NCBI GenBank assembly: GCA_948470475.1
Contig: OX419345.1
Coordinates: 4,440,033 to 4,504,032 of the forward strand
DNA from: Galaxea fascicularis
Lineage: Eukaryota; Cnidaria; Anthozoa; Scleractinia; Euphylliidae
Reading direction: 5' to 3'
DNA: 64,000 bases
The translations under genes and the position numbers were made by a program. This document shows positions 1 through 12,000 of the stretch, one piece after another. Each line of letters begins with the position of its first letter. Position 1 is the first letter of the stretch. Under the pieces are notes generated by a model. The model was not told where the DNA came from. It searched no databases and was given only the letters and a program-made list of their open reading frames with translations.

Positions 1-43
1 ACAGAGTCAGAGTGTTAATGAGCACGATGTCTTGCTTTCGTAG

Positions 44-3000
44 GATAGGACTTTTGTTCTCCACATGTACATGCAGTATAACCCTGCAAGAACAAGAGTA
101 CTGTGTCCTTAAAGACGTGAAGCGCGGAAAGTACGTCTTCACTGACGGTTGTGGACTTATGTCTGATGCATTTGCGCAGCAGATACAAGATGTCAAAGGA
201 CTTCAAGCCAAACCTAGTGTAGTACAAGTGCGGTATCAGGGTTTCAAAGGCGTGGTTCTCCTCAGTCAACAGCTTGTGGACCGAGAAGGGGTTAAGGTAC
301 AATTTCGCAAGTCCATGAGGAAATTTGAGATCCCAGATGAACGCATGCGCGGGACGTGCACCACGTTCGGTGTTGTGAAGTGTTCACGACCTTACACCAT
401 TGGTTATTTAAACAAGCAAATCATTATGTTACTGGCTGACAGTGGGGTTAGCCACAGCTACCTTACAGGGCTCCAAGACGATTTTCACTCTACATTGAGG
501 GAGATGTGCGGTACTGCAGAGTCCGCTGAGTACTATCTTCGTACCAAAGGAGAGAGTATATTGCTCGAGAAGATGTATGAGTACGGCTTGGGGAGCATTC
601 AAAAGGATCTCAAAAGTCTTCGTGCAAAAGAAGTTAAAAAGATGCAGAAACACAACGTTGATGATAACGACCAGTTTGTTGATGCTGATGCCAGTCTCCA
701 GCGAGATCCTAAGCCCAAGTTGAGAGTTATGGTACCCAGGTAGGATTTCGGACGCGTAGCTCTGTGTCAATAGGGAGCTTAAGCACGCACGGTTTTGAGA
801 CGCGGACGGCAGCCGGAAGTGAATATTTCGCACCCCAGGATAGCGGTCTCAACCAGACTTTTAAACTTAGGGTCTCTAATAGTGAAAAGATACTTAGCGA
901 TATAAATATAGTTGTGTGAAGACAAGTTAAAAGGGAAAACATCTCACTTCCGGTTGCCGTTCACGTCTCAAAAACGCGCGTGGTTAAGCTCCCTAATACC
1001 ATAGGCCATAAGCTTTCCATAAGCTGTCATTTAGTTTCCAGCTCTGGTCATCATCTGACATATTCCCTCAGTTGAAAGGAATGAAGGCCATGTTCTCTCT
1101 CCCTCCAAACTGATTCTGTCCTCTGCTGTTGACGCTGCTTCTGCCCATGTTCTTGTCCCTATGTCCTCAGCTCGCTTTTCACTGGTCTTAAACCTCTTAA
1201 CGCCCGAGGGATATGCGAAATCTTTCTACCATGAGAATGATGAACCAGACCAAATATAACATATAAATTTAAAGGTATTTTATGGGGTATGCTAAATGAC
1301 ATCAAAAGGTGTGGAGGAGTTCACTGAAAAGACGTCTCATTCTTTTCAATAAACTCCTCCACACCCACTGTGTTAGACTGGAAATTAAAAACAACGTTGA
1401 AAGTTTTCGTTTACCTCGATCATACAGGTTTTACCTCTGCTATAGCTTACATTTACAGCTCTCATAGCATTGACTGTTGTGAGATACCACCTTGACCAAA
1501 AAAGTACAAAGACAAAAAGTTCCAAAAGTTGCGCACCATGATTTTATGCCTTTAATGTGAAGATCTTTCAATGACGTTTGGTTGTGAAAAGTCAAGAAAA
1601 TTGTTTAATTATTGAGCATGCAATGAAATCTTGTGCCATGTGGTACTCTTTGACGTTAAAGAGTACTTAGATTACCAAACCCTACGGTGAAATTCCGATG
1701 AATTAGCTTCTGTACCACTGCCCACTGTCCTACATGGTTATACGATTTATCTGGTTTTACAGCTCCAGACTGGTGTTTGGTGTGTGTGATCCCCTGAACG
1801 AACTAAGATATGGTGAGTGCGTTTTCCAACCAACTTTATTCGATGAGGTGCAAATTGCAGAACTCCAGGTAGCTCAGAAGGTGATGGTCGTTCGCAATCC
1901 GTGTTACCATCCTGGAGATATCCGCTTTCTGAAGCTAGTGAAGGACAAACCGCAGTACGCCCATCTCAGCGACTGCATCGTGTTCCCAACGGAGGGGGCC
2001 CGACCACACGCAGACGAAATGTCGGGAGGTGACCTTGACGGTGACGAGTTCTTCGTCAGTTGGGATGTAGATCTGATTCCTCGATGGCAGAGTGCCCCGT
2101 TTGATTATTCGTCTAGCAGCCCACTCCTCGTCATTCCAAACGCGATTAAGAAGGTACAATTTATGTCTTGGTTTTAACAAATAACGGAAACTTGTGACTT
2201 GTAACGCATGGTCAGAAGATGGCTTACGTCACGGGGCTCTAGTCTCTGAAGCTACCGATGACTGTTATTCGCAATTAAATTAGATTGCGATCTTTTTGCA
2301 TGTTTGGCCGCCCAATGCAGTACACTCGATCAGCGCGTTCCCAAACTTGCACGATGAGTGTTTCCGCCAATTTTCGACTGCTGGATAAGAAATTACAAGA
2401 AACTGTATTACAGCTTATCTTCATAACTGTAACAACACTTAGGCGCTGAAGTAAATGCTCCCTACTCTGTTGGCCAACAACATGCAACACCATTGTTACG
2501 CTCACTGTGCATGTTGGGTGCGTTCCGTTTTAGCACCGTTTTGGGTGCCAGTTATCGGTAGTTAAGACAATAACAACCAACTGCCAACAACACCAAACAC
2601 ACACCCTACCTTTTGGATCCAACAATGTTGAAAGTTGCTAGCCAACAATTTTGGAGCACTGCAGGGGGTTTGACGGCATCTTACTGCTCTTAAATCGTAG
2701 CACTGGGAACAGCTTACCAGCCCACTGCGCGATCGCATTACCAGCATGGGTCACAACCTGTGTGGGACGGCTGAGCAAGCTGAGAGGGGACGAAAGCATA
2801 CGGAGCGAAGACATATGCTTGAGTACTTTACAAGTTTCAATAATGAACTCGTAGGACGGGTGGACGCAATATTCATGAAGTATGCTGCACTATACGGCCC
2901 ATCATGCGACGAGTGCGTTTACTTGAACAGGTGGGCAATCCATTAGTCTCTTGCATGCTACCGCGTGTACGACAGCGTGACTGTGTAATATTTTCGTCCG

Positions 3001-3323
3001 CACTACTGGTCCTAAAAGTTACCCTGGTTACGACATGCGCTAACTAGTGCTTTTACAACTACTCTTGTGTATCAATCAGGTTCTTTTCCGATGCCGTGGA
3101 CATGGTAGCAGAGAGAGAAAGTTTAGTACCAAAGCTGCAAGAGCTCGAACGCGAGTACACACGAATTGCACGGAATCCGCCTGACCGTCCTTTAAATGCT
3201 CTGGGGCGATTCCTCGTGTGGCTGGGAAAACGAAAACCGCCATTTCAACGAGGTGATGACGTGTGGACGAGCATGGAGGAGAACACGCGAGCATTTGTGG
3301 AGGAGATGTCGGAAAGACATTAA
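44..3323 (+). CDS. Cellular RNA-dependent RNA polymerase, copy A (3' part; 5' end outside window)
   Basis: Eukaryotic RdRP of the RDR/QDE-1/EGO-1 family, which copies single-stranded RNA to dsRNA in silencing pathways. Four exons fit in phase: 44-739, 1763-2153, 2701-2930 and 3080-3323 (TAA stop). Exon 44-739 carries the family motifs FTDGCG, RYQGFKGV and RPYTIGYLNKQI. Exon 1763-2153 carries FGVCDP, VVRNPCYHPGD and the catalytic GGDLDGDEFFVSWD, whose Asp triad binds metal. Exon 2701-2930 holds the YFTSFNNELV...YGPSCDECVYLNR block that follows the catalytic loop in the family, and the last exon a short C-terminal tail. The frame is open throughout, so this part looks functional. The first visible exon begins with the third base of a codon, so upstream exons lie left of the window. 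It is a close paralogue of copy B, with matching intron positions and phases. Compared with copy B it has a small deletion just before the ERRHMLEYF segment. Family assignment is strong; activity is inferred. Confidence 0.9.
773..993. mobile_element. MITE with about 50-bp TIRs and TA target site, in an RdRP-A intron
   Basis: Left end GGGAGCTTAAGCACGCACGG and the reverse complement of the right end, GGGAGCTTAACCACGCGCGT, match for about 50 bp, up to CCGGAAGTGA. A TA dinucleotide flanks each side (771-772, 994-995), consistent with a Tc1/mariner-like or ISL2EU-like target duplication. The element is too short to encode a transposase. Confidence 0.65.
1309..1365. repeat. Short hairpin in RdRP-A intron
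   Basis: GGTGTGGAGGAGTT (1309-1322) is the exact reverse complement of 1352-1365. Partial pairing continues inward around GAAAAG/CTTTTC. It is probably a foldback fragment of a MITE. Confidence 0.5.
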
Positions 3324-3780
3324 AATCCACCCCTCGCACACAAGTAACCTTGGCAAGAGAGTTGAGAGTGTACGCCGAAAAAATAACAATTACCTGACCC
3401 CGATAACAAACACGGAATTTAAGTCATGTTACTTTTTCGAGTAGAGGAAAGGATGCTGCATGATTTTAAAGAGTTTATTTACAAAATCCCATAACATCTG
3501 TTTTTGGAGAATTATCCACAAGTTTTCAAAGGAATAGTGCTTAGTGGCTGTATAACCCATCGAAGCTCAACAAGTGTAGTTCCCTCCTCCCACCAAGAGA
3601 CAAAATTCTTCCTTTTGTGATGATCCCTAGGCTCATGCTCATAAAAACTGGAATCAATCTCACGGTACAGTAGTAATTTCACGGGGCAACAACAATGATT
3701 TTCAAAATACCTAAATTAAAAGGTTTTCTTTTGACCCCTACTGCTGTTAAAATTTTGGATTCATTTACAAAGCCTGTCAA

Positions 3781-4535
3781 ATGATAATATTGCAAAATAA
3801 TGTTTACACTGAATTTTCAGTAGATATGGCTGAGAAAAATCAGTCGGGAATTTCACAAAAAGTTAAAATTGTATGTGATAAGTATAATTCAAACTCCATG
3901 ATTTTGAATAAAAATAATAGTAAAGCTTTCATCTCTCATGTCACTGAAAACATATCCAAAGCTTTAATTAAGCATTAGTTGTCACTCCTCCTGAAATCAA
4001 ACAGAAAACTTAGTTTTTATATCTCTTTTAAAACAGACACCACAAAAGCCGAAGTCTTAGACAGTATCAAAAATCTCCTCCACAGATCTGCTATTAATAA
4101 ATTTCGACTTTGGAATCATCAACTTCACATTGAAGCAGGAAGATACACCGGCTGTACCCAAAACTCCTGAACACTTAAGAATCTGCACCTTGTGCCAGTC
4201 CAATGAAATTGAAAATGAATGTCACGTCATGTTGTCTTGCTCATTTTGTAATACGTTTCGCTAAAAACTTTTTGATGTTATCATGAAAAAATACGCCTTG
4301 AACTTCTTTAAAGACTTAGATGTTAATTCAAAAACTGTGTTCCTTTTTAACAATATTGACCCCATTATCTGCAGATCAGTTGCTGCTTTTGTTTATGACA
4401 TCACGAATTATAGATACACATGCAATGTTATTTCATAATTAGTTTTTATTAGAAATTTACATTTGTAATAGGTAATGCCATGTATTTGTACATGGAAATA
4501 CCGAAGTAAATTGTTCTTGTTGTTTGAAAATCCGA
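3781..4535 (+). pseudogene. Decayed non-LTR (LINE) retrotransposon 3' fragment
   Basis: Broken frames translate to a LINE reverse-transcriptase C-terminal pattern: KLSFYISFKTD, INKFRLWNHQLHIEAGRYT, then ICTLCQSNEIENECHVMLSC in another frame. This is the Cys-His tail seen in many LINE ORF2 proteins. Stops at 3976-3978 and near 4168, plus frameshifts, show it is dead. It ends with AATGCCATG-TTTGTACATGGAAAT and a TTGTT-rich tail. A closely similar 3' tail sits near 13290-13345, so one family left two copies here. Confidence 0.6.
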
Positions 4536-4787
4536 ATGGATCCTTCAACGTATTTGGCCACATCATAAAAATTGAACAAACTAAAACGACTTCGAATACG
4601 TTTTAAGTGAATCTATTTTTCGTTGGCGTTGGCGTCCTGGTTGAGTGAGGTGCCCAAATCGTATGTGGGGACAAATATGCAGGTGGCTGGTTGTTGGCTA
4701 AATAGATTCCCCTTTTGAGAAAGTATCTATCACAGTACCTCCGTTGTAATAGTGCAATGAACTTCTCAATTTTTTTCTTTTATTTAG

Positions 4788-5088
4788 ATTTGATGGCGGG
4801 GATAAGAAAAGTCTTTGACCGCCTCGCGAATCGGAAAAAAGACATGCAAAATGGCTACTTAATTATTAGCAACGACCGCGTAGACATGGGGATGAGGTCT
4901 GAAGTTCTCGGAAAACCGGAAACGACGCGACTTCTGAGAACTGAGAAGTCTGAAGGAAGACATACTGTATCCCCGTATTCACAACTTTGTACAGCATATT
5001 CAAGAGTATAACGTGTAAAAACAAAGTCACTGGTGAATAAATTCAAAATTGAAGACGAAGAAGTATTCTCATTCAAGACACTGCCAAG
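4788..5088 (+). pseudogene. Candidate upstream exon of RdRP copy B with an in-frame TAA
   Basis: A TTTATTTAG acceptor is followed by a frame reading LMAGIRKVFDRLANRKKD and NGYLIISNDRVDMG. It runs to an in-frame TAA (5009-5011), then continues in the same frame (KFKIEDEEVFSFKTLPR) to a good donor, CCAAG|GTATGAG. The composition looks coding, but I cannot match it to a known RdRP segment. Options are a decayed exon of copy B, two separate exons around the stop, or chance. Confidence 0.25.
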
Positions 5089-6022
5089 GTATGAGTTTGT
5101 GTTTTTTTTTTAAATTTTGCATTTAACGCCAATGTAAAATATTCAAGTGTTATGAAAGTTGAACAATGGCTAGAAAATTCAGTTGCCGTTTATGGTCGAC
5201 TTGAGCTTTATATTTGTCAATTGACCTTGAGACTGAATCGGTAAAGTTCATTAGAAGCTTGAACCGCTAACTACAGGAACAGTCATGATCTGAACACACT
5301 GACGTGCTTTTTCGAGACTGGCGTCCGATCAAGCGAACGAAAATTTGTATGAAAACCATATTTACTTAGAAGAAAAAAAGAGACAGGCAGGTAAAAAAAA
5401 GTCGCTCGACGCTGGAAACCAGTGCAGCGATTCCAATAAAAAACAGTGTGCAGCTGGCGATTTGAAACAAACGACCCGGGTGCTAAATTTTGAAATATTC
5501 TCACAACCAGCGCAACAACGTCACAACCTTTAATACACACCGAAGGTAGTCATGAAGTAGAGGGAATCGAGAGTACAAAGCCGCCCAGCGAATATGAAGA
5601 GCTTCCATACTTGTACTTCCTACCGATGTCACTTATTGACTTACCCTTTACGATCAGTTTGCGGTGATTAAGACAAAAAAGCAAACACAAAAAGCGATAG
5701 ATGATCACATCAGGGGAGTAGTGTTGAAAATAGAAGTTACATGCGGTGGGGCTGGTTTACCAAGACTGCAAAGAGTACTTGCGCCCTTGATGTTCTTTGT
5801 CCACACTGTCTTTACTAACTTTGGTCAAACCGGCACTGTTGCCATGAATATTGCTTGGTTTTATTGTCCATTTTCCCCAGAGTTTACTTGGGAAACCATT
5901 AAGACATTAAAATTATTGGCCAACAGCTTTCAGTTTGGTGAGCACACTTCAGCACTGATTTGATCAAAGACCCGTATTTAGAGCCACCTCGTATACCCAG
6001 GTCTACAGAGGTTGTCTGAAAG

Positions 6023-9000
6023 CTTCACCACCCTCAAACGGAGGAAAACTCAAGAAAGATGATGGAACCATACGTCGTTCCAGAAGAACTCATAAGGCCT
6101 CCACCTCATGACCACTTGGCGAAAGCCTTGTACATAAAGCACTTGGACATTCGCAAGAGAAGGGTGCAACCACCGATGAGATATGACAAAGTGGATGGTG
6201 GAAATCTCATGTTAGAGTACCTCATGTCGGCATATGGGCCACAGGTATGGCTATTTTCAGTTCATCAGCCCTTAAATTTTGGATAACTTAGGTGTTACTT
6301 TGGGGCAGCGCCGGTAAGGTTGATAAGCACCACCACCTATCACAACTGACACCAAAACGTCCAGCCAAGGGCGGATCTAGGGGGAGGGTGCAGGGAGTGT
6401 GCACCCTCCCCCCCCCTCCTGAGATGACCTGCGGCTCTCTAATACAACTGCTATTCTGCAAAAAAAAAAAACTATGTGGTTTATTGGTGTTGAAGTAGAG
6501 CAAGAGACGAGGTTGAAGAATTTATGTTAAACGGCGTAAAAATCGTAGTATGGCACTGACGTTTGGAGCATTAGCCCTTCTTTACATCCGGTCACCAGTC
6601 AGTTACGCCATTCCTTAAAGGTGCACCCCCTCCTAAAAAAAATCCTGGATCCGTCCCTGCCAGCGAATGTTGAACAGTTATTCACCGAAGTGGAGGTGGT
6701 AAGTACTGAGTGGATATTTGGCTAGCCACTGGCCATCGACACCGAGGTGAATATGTTTCAGTGCGTAGAAAAAAGACAGTGAGATAATAGAGCTCAAAGA
6801 TGCCTGATTTTGAACTCATTTATGCCTGTCCACAATTACGATTTTCGTGCGAGGTGCTCGCAGGTGAATAACACTTTGAGTAGCCAATCACAGCGCGCGA
6901 AGTATAAACTAAGGCTAAGTTCAAACGTCGAACTTCTCACGTGCCAAATCGAATGCTAATTAGGGAAATCTTTTGTTCTAACTCATTTGCATTAGATTCG
7001 CACATGAAAAGTTCAACGTGTGAGCCGGGCCTAATAAGTGTTATCAACTCATACGTGAATATAAAGAAATCAGTAAACATCACACACCTAACTGCGGATT
7101 AGGTAAGTTAAAGATGTGAACGATCGTTGCAGTTATCAGTCAGCGCTACTAGAGAGCAGAAGGGAAAGCTTCAAAAAGCCTGAAAACAATTTCGCTCTGC
7201 GATACCACTGCAACGCTTTACCAACTGAGCTAACGCTGATCCTGGTAGAGTGAATATAATGATAAACTCAAGAATAAATCCTCCTCTCGACGCCTAGAAA
7301 CAGTTTAATTTCTTGATGAGTGAACTGCGGAGTTTTTTTAGTTTACTGAAGAATCTGAAAGTCCACGGCGCAGCTAGATTTTGCCACCTTTCCCTTATAT
7401 TACTGTTCTCAGTGTTTTCCTTGCTCTTAAACTATATTTTATTTTCCTTTTATCTTCGGCATGATTTTCGGCCTTCCCTCTCCACAACAATCAACATGCA
7501 CGGATCGCCCATCAAAAAGACACTGTGTGAATCTATCTCCTATGCTGTCCATTTCGTTCCTTTTACAGGTAGTAGACAGGCTCATGACAGTCGCGTTTAA
7601 GCAAGAGAGAGGCTCAGATTCCGATACTGACGCAGAAAACATCATGAAGAAGGGTATTTCCTTCAGCGGCGCAACGTACCGATTCTTGGGTCATTCTAAC
7701 TCGCAGCTCAAAGAAAAGACCTGCTTTCTGCTGAATGATTCTACCGATGAAGAGATCTACGAGCTGCTTTCACGGTTTGGAGATTTTTCCAAAATCAAAA
7801 CGGCCGCTAAACGCGCAAAAAGGTGAGCTGTTTGGTAACTGTCAAATGCTGGTGGCCCTTCGATCCCAGTTTTATAGCTGGATCAATTTAAGTTAAAAAG
7901 CGGTTTACTTTTGAGGTGAAAAAGATTAGTACAAAAGACTGATTAGGCTTTGGTAGTGTGACAGTGCCCCTTTATATTTTGGAGGTGAACTTACAACGAA
8001 CCATCTTCTTCCCTTCAGAGCACCAAAAGAAAGATATCAAGCGAAGGGGAAGCAAATCATAACAATCTATATTTGGCCTTTTCTTCAATTCCCCAGAACA
8101 AAGGAAACTTAAGATATGGGCCTAATTATTCAACGAAGTAGTCCATTTCAGTTGCAGACGAAATGTCATTTGTCAATGCACTTTTTCAGAGCAAGCCAAA
8201 GTTCAAAATTCATCCCTCTATATGGCTATGGCTTTCCGTTGCGATCCCTCGAGGAATAATGAAGTGCTTCACATTGTATTACACTTAAGAACGCGTAAAC
8301 TGATTTTGTTTCCGATATTGCTATTGATAGGATCGGACTATTGTTCTCCACATTTACGCGCAGCATCATTCTGGAGGAACACGAATACAGCGTCATTGAA
8401 GACGTGGAGCGCGGAAAATACATCTTCACCGACGGCTGTGGATTTATGTCAGATGCATTCGCGCAGAATATACAAGATGTCCAAAGACTCGAAGCCAAAC
8501 CAAGTGTGGTCCAAGTTCGGTATCAGGGCTTCAAAGGCGTGCTTCTCCTCAGTCAACGGCTTGGGGACCTAGAACAAGTCAAGGTTCACTTTCGCAAGTC
8601 TATGAAGAAGTTCACTATCCCGGATGAACGCCTGCGCAAAACCTGCACCACGTTTGGCGTCGTGAAGTGTTCACGACCCTACACCATTGGTTATTTAAAC
8701 AAGCAGATCATTATGTTATTGGCAGACTGTGGAGTCAGCCACAGCTATCTTACAGGGCTCCAAAACGATTTTCACTCCATGTTGAGGGAACTTTTCGGCA
8801 CGCCACAATCTGCCGAGTACTATCTTCGCATCAAAGGCGAGGGTAAAATACTCGAGAGGCTGCATGATTACGGTTTAGAGAGCCATCGGCTTCAAAAAGA
8901 TCTGAAAGGTCTTCGTGCCAAGGAGGTAAAAAAAATGCAGAAAGACAGCATGGCTGAAGAAGGTGACCATGGTGACGATGCAAGTCATCTCCAACAGACT

Positions 9001-12000
9001 TCCAAATGCAAGCTGAGGGTCCTGGTACCCAGGTAACGCTTAACAATCGATCCTGCTTCGCAAATTCCAAATAAACTATGCACCGTTTTCTTGGTTTCAA
9101 ATATAGTCAGTACTAAACGATAAACGCAACCGGTTTCACTAAAGTTTGATCTCTCGACTGAGTATTCAAAAGCCGCGTGGTTGACTATCCAAGGTTGGCG
9201 AGATAGCTGATTGGCCAGCACCCCTAATAGCCGGCTTTGATTTGCCGACTGCCTTACTTAAAAGCTGGTATAAACTTACCTCCCTCCCTCCCTCATCAGG
9301 ACTATTACTGTTTTGTTTTTACCATACACGTACCCTTAAATTTTCTTCACAGGTCGAGAATAGTCTTCGGAGTGTGTGATCCGTTCAACGAGCTCGATTA
9401 TGGTGAGTGTGTATTCCAGCCAACCTTATTTGACGAGGTACAACTTGCAGAATTCCAGACGGCGCCAGAGGTCATGGTTGTTCGCAATCCGTGTTACCAT
9501 CCCGGGGACATCCGCGTTCTGAGGCTGGTGAAGGGCAATCCACGGTATGCGCATCTCAGCGACTGTATCGTGTTTCCAACGAAGGGGCCCCGACCGCACG
9601 CCGATGAATCTTCTGGAGGTGATCTTGATGGCGACGAGTTCTTCGTCAGTTGGGACAAGGAGCTGATTCCCCGATGGCGCAGCGCTCCCTTCGACTATTC
9701 AACAAACAGTCCGCTTGTCGCCATTCCAAATGCGTTAAAAAAGGTACTGAATGACCCATATTGTTGAGGGAATTGAAAAGGTTGAAACTTTTGCCAGCTG
9801 AACCCTTTCATTCCTTAGAGTGACCAGCATCAAATTTCCCCTTGTTATATCAACGTCTTGCAAATTCAACCAGGGTGGTCACGAGAATTAAGGACAGGAT
9901 CACACACGATGAATTTGCTTCATATTTCAACGACTTCTCCCTACTACGTCTATAGGAAATGACTAGGGTCAACAAATGAGAATTTAAATTTGGATCTTGG
10001 TGTTTTAAGGGTTAAAATGCTATGTTGACTATGTTCGTTTTAATCTACGAAGCACGTTTTTCTCGCTCCAGATTACTTTTTAACTGTTTAGAATTGCAGC
10101 GCGCACGATTCTGTATTATGGCAACAAGGCTTCAGCTTCCTTGCGGCCTGACTGCCATTGATCACCCGTCGCAACACTTAGTTATCGCAAATCTACGTAA
10201 ATTGAGTAAGTCCACATATGGTTCCCTTACTATATAGGTTCGTGAGTCGTTACTTACATAAGGCTGAGGCTGTTTTAACAACAATTTATTTGCGATATAA
10301 ACCATATGTACTACTGATAACACATCGTGGCTGTTACTTTTCAGTACTGGGAACAGCTCACTAACCCCTTGCTTAATCGTATTGCTGCCTGGGGCCATAA
10401 ATCATTGCCATTCTTGTTTGGAACGGAGCAACAGGCTGAGAAAGCTAGGAAACAGAAAGAGAGAAGACACATGCTTGAATACTTCACCGGCTTCAATAAT
10501 GATCTAGTGGCAAGGGTGGACGCCATATTCATGAAGTATGCTGCGCTGTATGGTCCTTCCTGTCATGAATGCGTGTATCTCAACAGGTGCGATTTTACTC
10601 AAGCTACCCTCCTACAAACTATCCGCCTGCCCTTTTGGTTTGCTTTCCATTGAGTACAAAACGTCATGTCAGTCATGACCTCCTTCATAAACGGCAGCCA
10701 GAAATTAACAAAACAATAGGTTTAAAAGAACAATCATGAAAATTGGCTTTGCCAATACCTTTGAAAATTTGGTACATGTGGTTACCGTTCCTTGCAAACA
10801 ACAACGAGAAGACCAGATTCAAGTTTTTGTGGAGGACAAAGGAGTTGAACACACGATAGGGAAAGAATTTATTCTCTTTCTTTCCAGAGTCCGTTTAAAT
10901 CGTCCATAACAATTAATTAGTTCCAAGGTGGTTGGTTCAATTTTTCACTGAAAAGTTGAAAGCATTACGAACTAGTTAGAACCCCTGTGATAAAAGAATT
11001 TTTATGACGTTTTGGTTGGCGTTGCTGTTGTCTTTACTGAACGCCTTAAATATTGGCTTATTGTACTTTGCGAAATGGTACTTTGCGAAACGAAACGAAA
11101 TCTGTACTTTGCGAAATGAAATCTGTACTTTGCGAAATGAAAATCTGTACTTTGCGAAATGAAATCTGTACTTTGCGAAATAAACATTTCCTTTCTCGTT
11201 GCGTCTACTCGGATATTCTAAACAGAAAATTCCCCCCAAAAAAGCCGTTTCGCCTTGCGCGGAATGCGTGACGTTTTCATGGTGTAAACATCTCCAAAAG
11301 AACCTTGTCCAAGCCGCTCTTTCACTGCCAGTGCATATAACCGCAGTTACAGAGCGGAGTGAAACGATGACAAAAACACAGCCGTAATTAGAGCGGATTT
11401 GAGCGCTCAACTTCACTTGTTGCATAGCTCTCTAAGAAGCTACAACACTAAAGAAAGGATAAAGAGACGAATAGTCGCAAAAGAAACGCAACGTCTTCAC
11501 TTGCTACTAAACCAAATAACCGGGCCCGGTAATATACAAACACTGCAAGATAAAGATGATTATATTACGCGGCTCAAAATTCCTATCCTTGATAACAAGA
11601 GAGAGGCTGTTCTGTCACTGAACGCACTGAAACGAGCCAAACCAAAGCTAGACAAAATGCTTCAGATGGCATATAAAGGACCACAGTCGCTAAACAGAAA
11701 CAACCAGGGTCAAAACAACCAGGCGATAAATGCAGAATTTAAACCCAGAAATGACCTTTGGTATCAAAGTACATTACATGCGACAATTTTTTAAGCACAT
11801 GGCTGTTTCAATCACCATCACCATCATGCTATCCTCTTAACCACCGTGTCGCCCCACTTAAAACAAGCAAGAAGCTAAATCGGTCAATAGAACCGAAATA
11901 GAAGCGGCAAACGCGCGAACAGGAGTCGTGTAGGCCTTCCAACCCCATTTTACGCCTCTGCGCCTGAGCTAAATTTAAAATTTATACGTGGCAACGAAAA

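Larger units (their letters stand above)
3324..6022 (+). other. Spacer between RdRP copies A and B
   Basis: No complete gene is visible. The stretch contains a decayed LINE C-terminal fragment (3781-4535) and a candidate exon with an in-frame stop (4788-5088). An open frame at about 5640-5962, bounded by stops, shows no recognisable domain. Upstream exons of RdRP copy B are expected here, but only weak candidates could be found. Confidence 0.5.

Noticed and set aside
2154..2700. Suspected missing exon for the block after DLDGD in both RdRP copies
   Set aside because: The following exon (2701-2930; 10345-10586 in copy B) already encodes the equivalent segment (YFT-FNN...LNR-FFSDAVD), so nothing need be missing.
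11080..11185. Regular spaced repeats resembling a CRISPR array
   Set aside because: The repeats are contiguous variants of one unit without unique spacers, and the same array appears inverted at 12085-12215. They are part of transposon TIRs in a eukaryotic intron.
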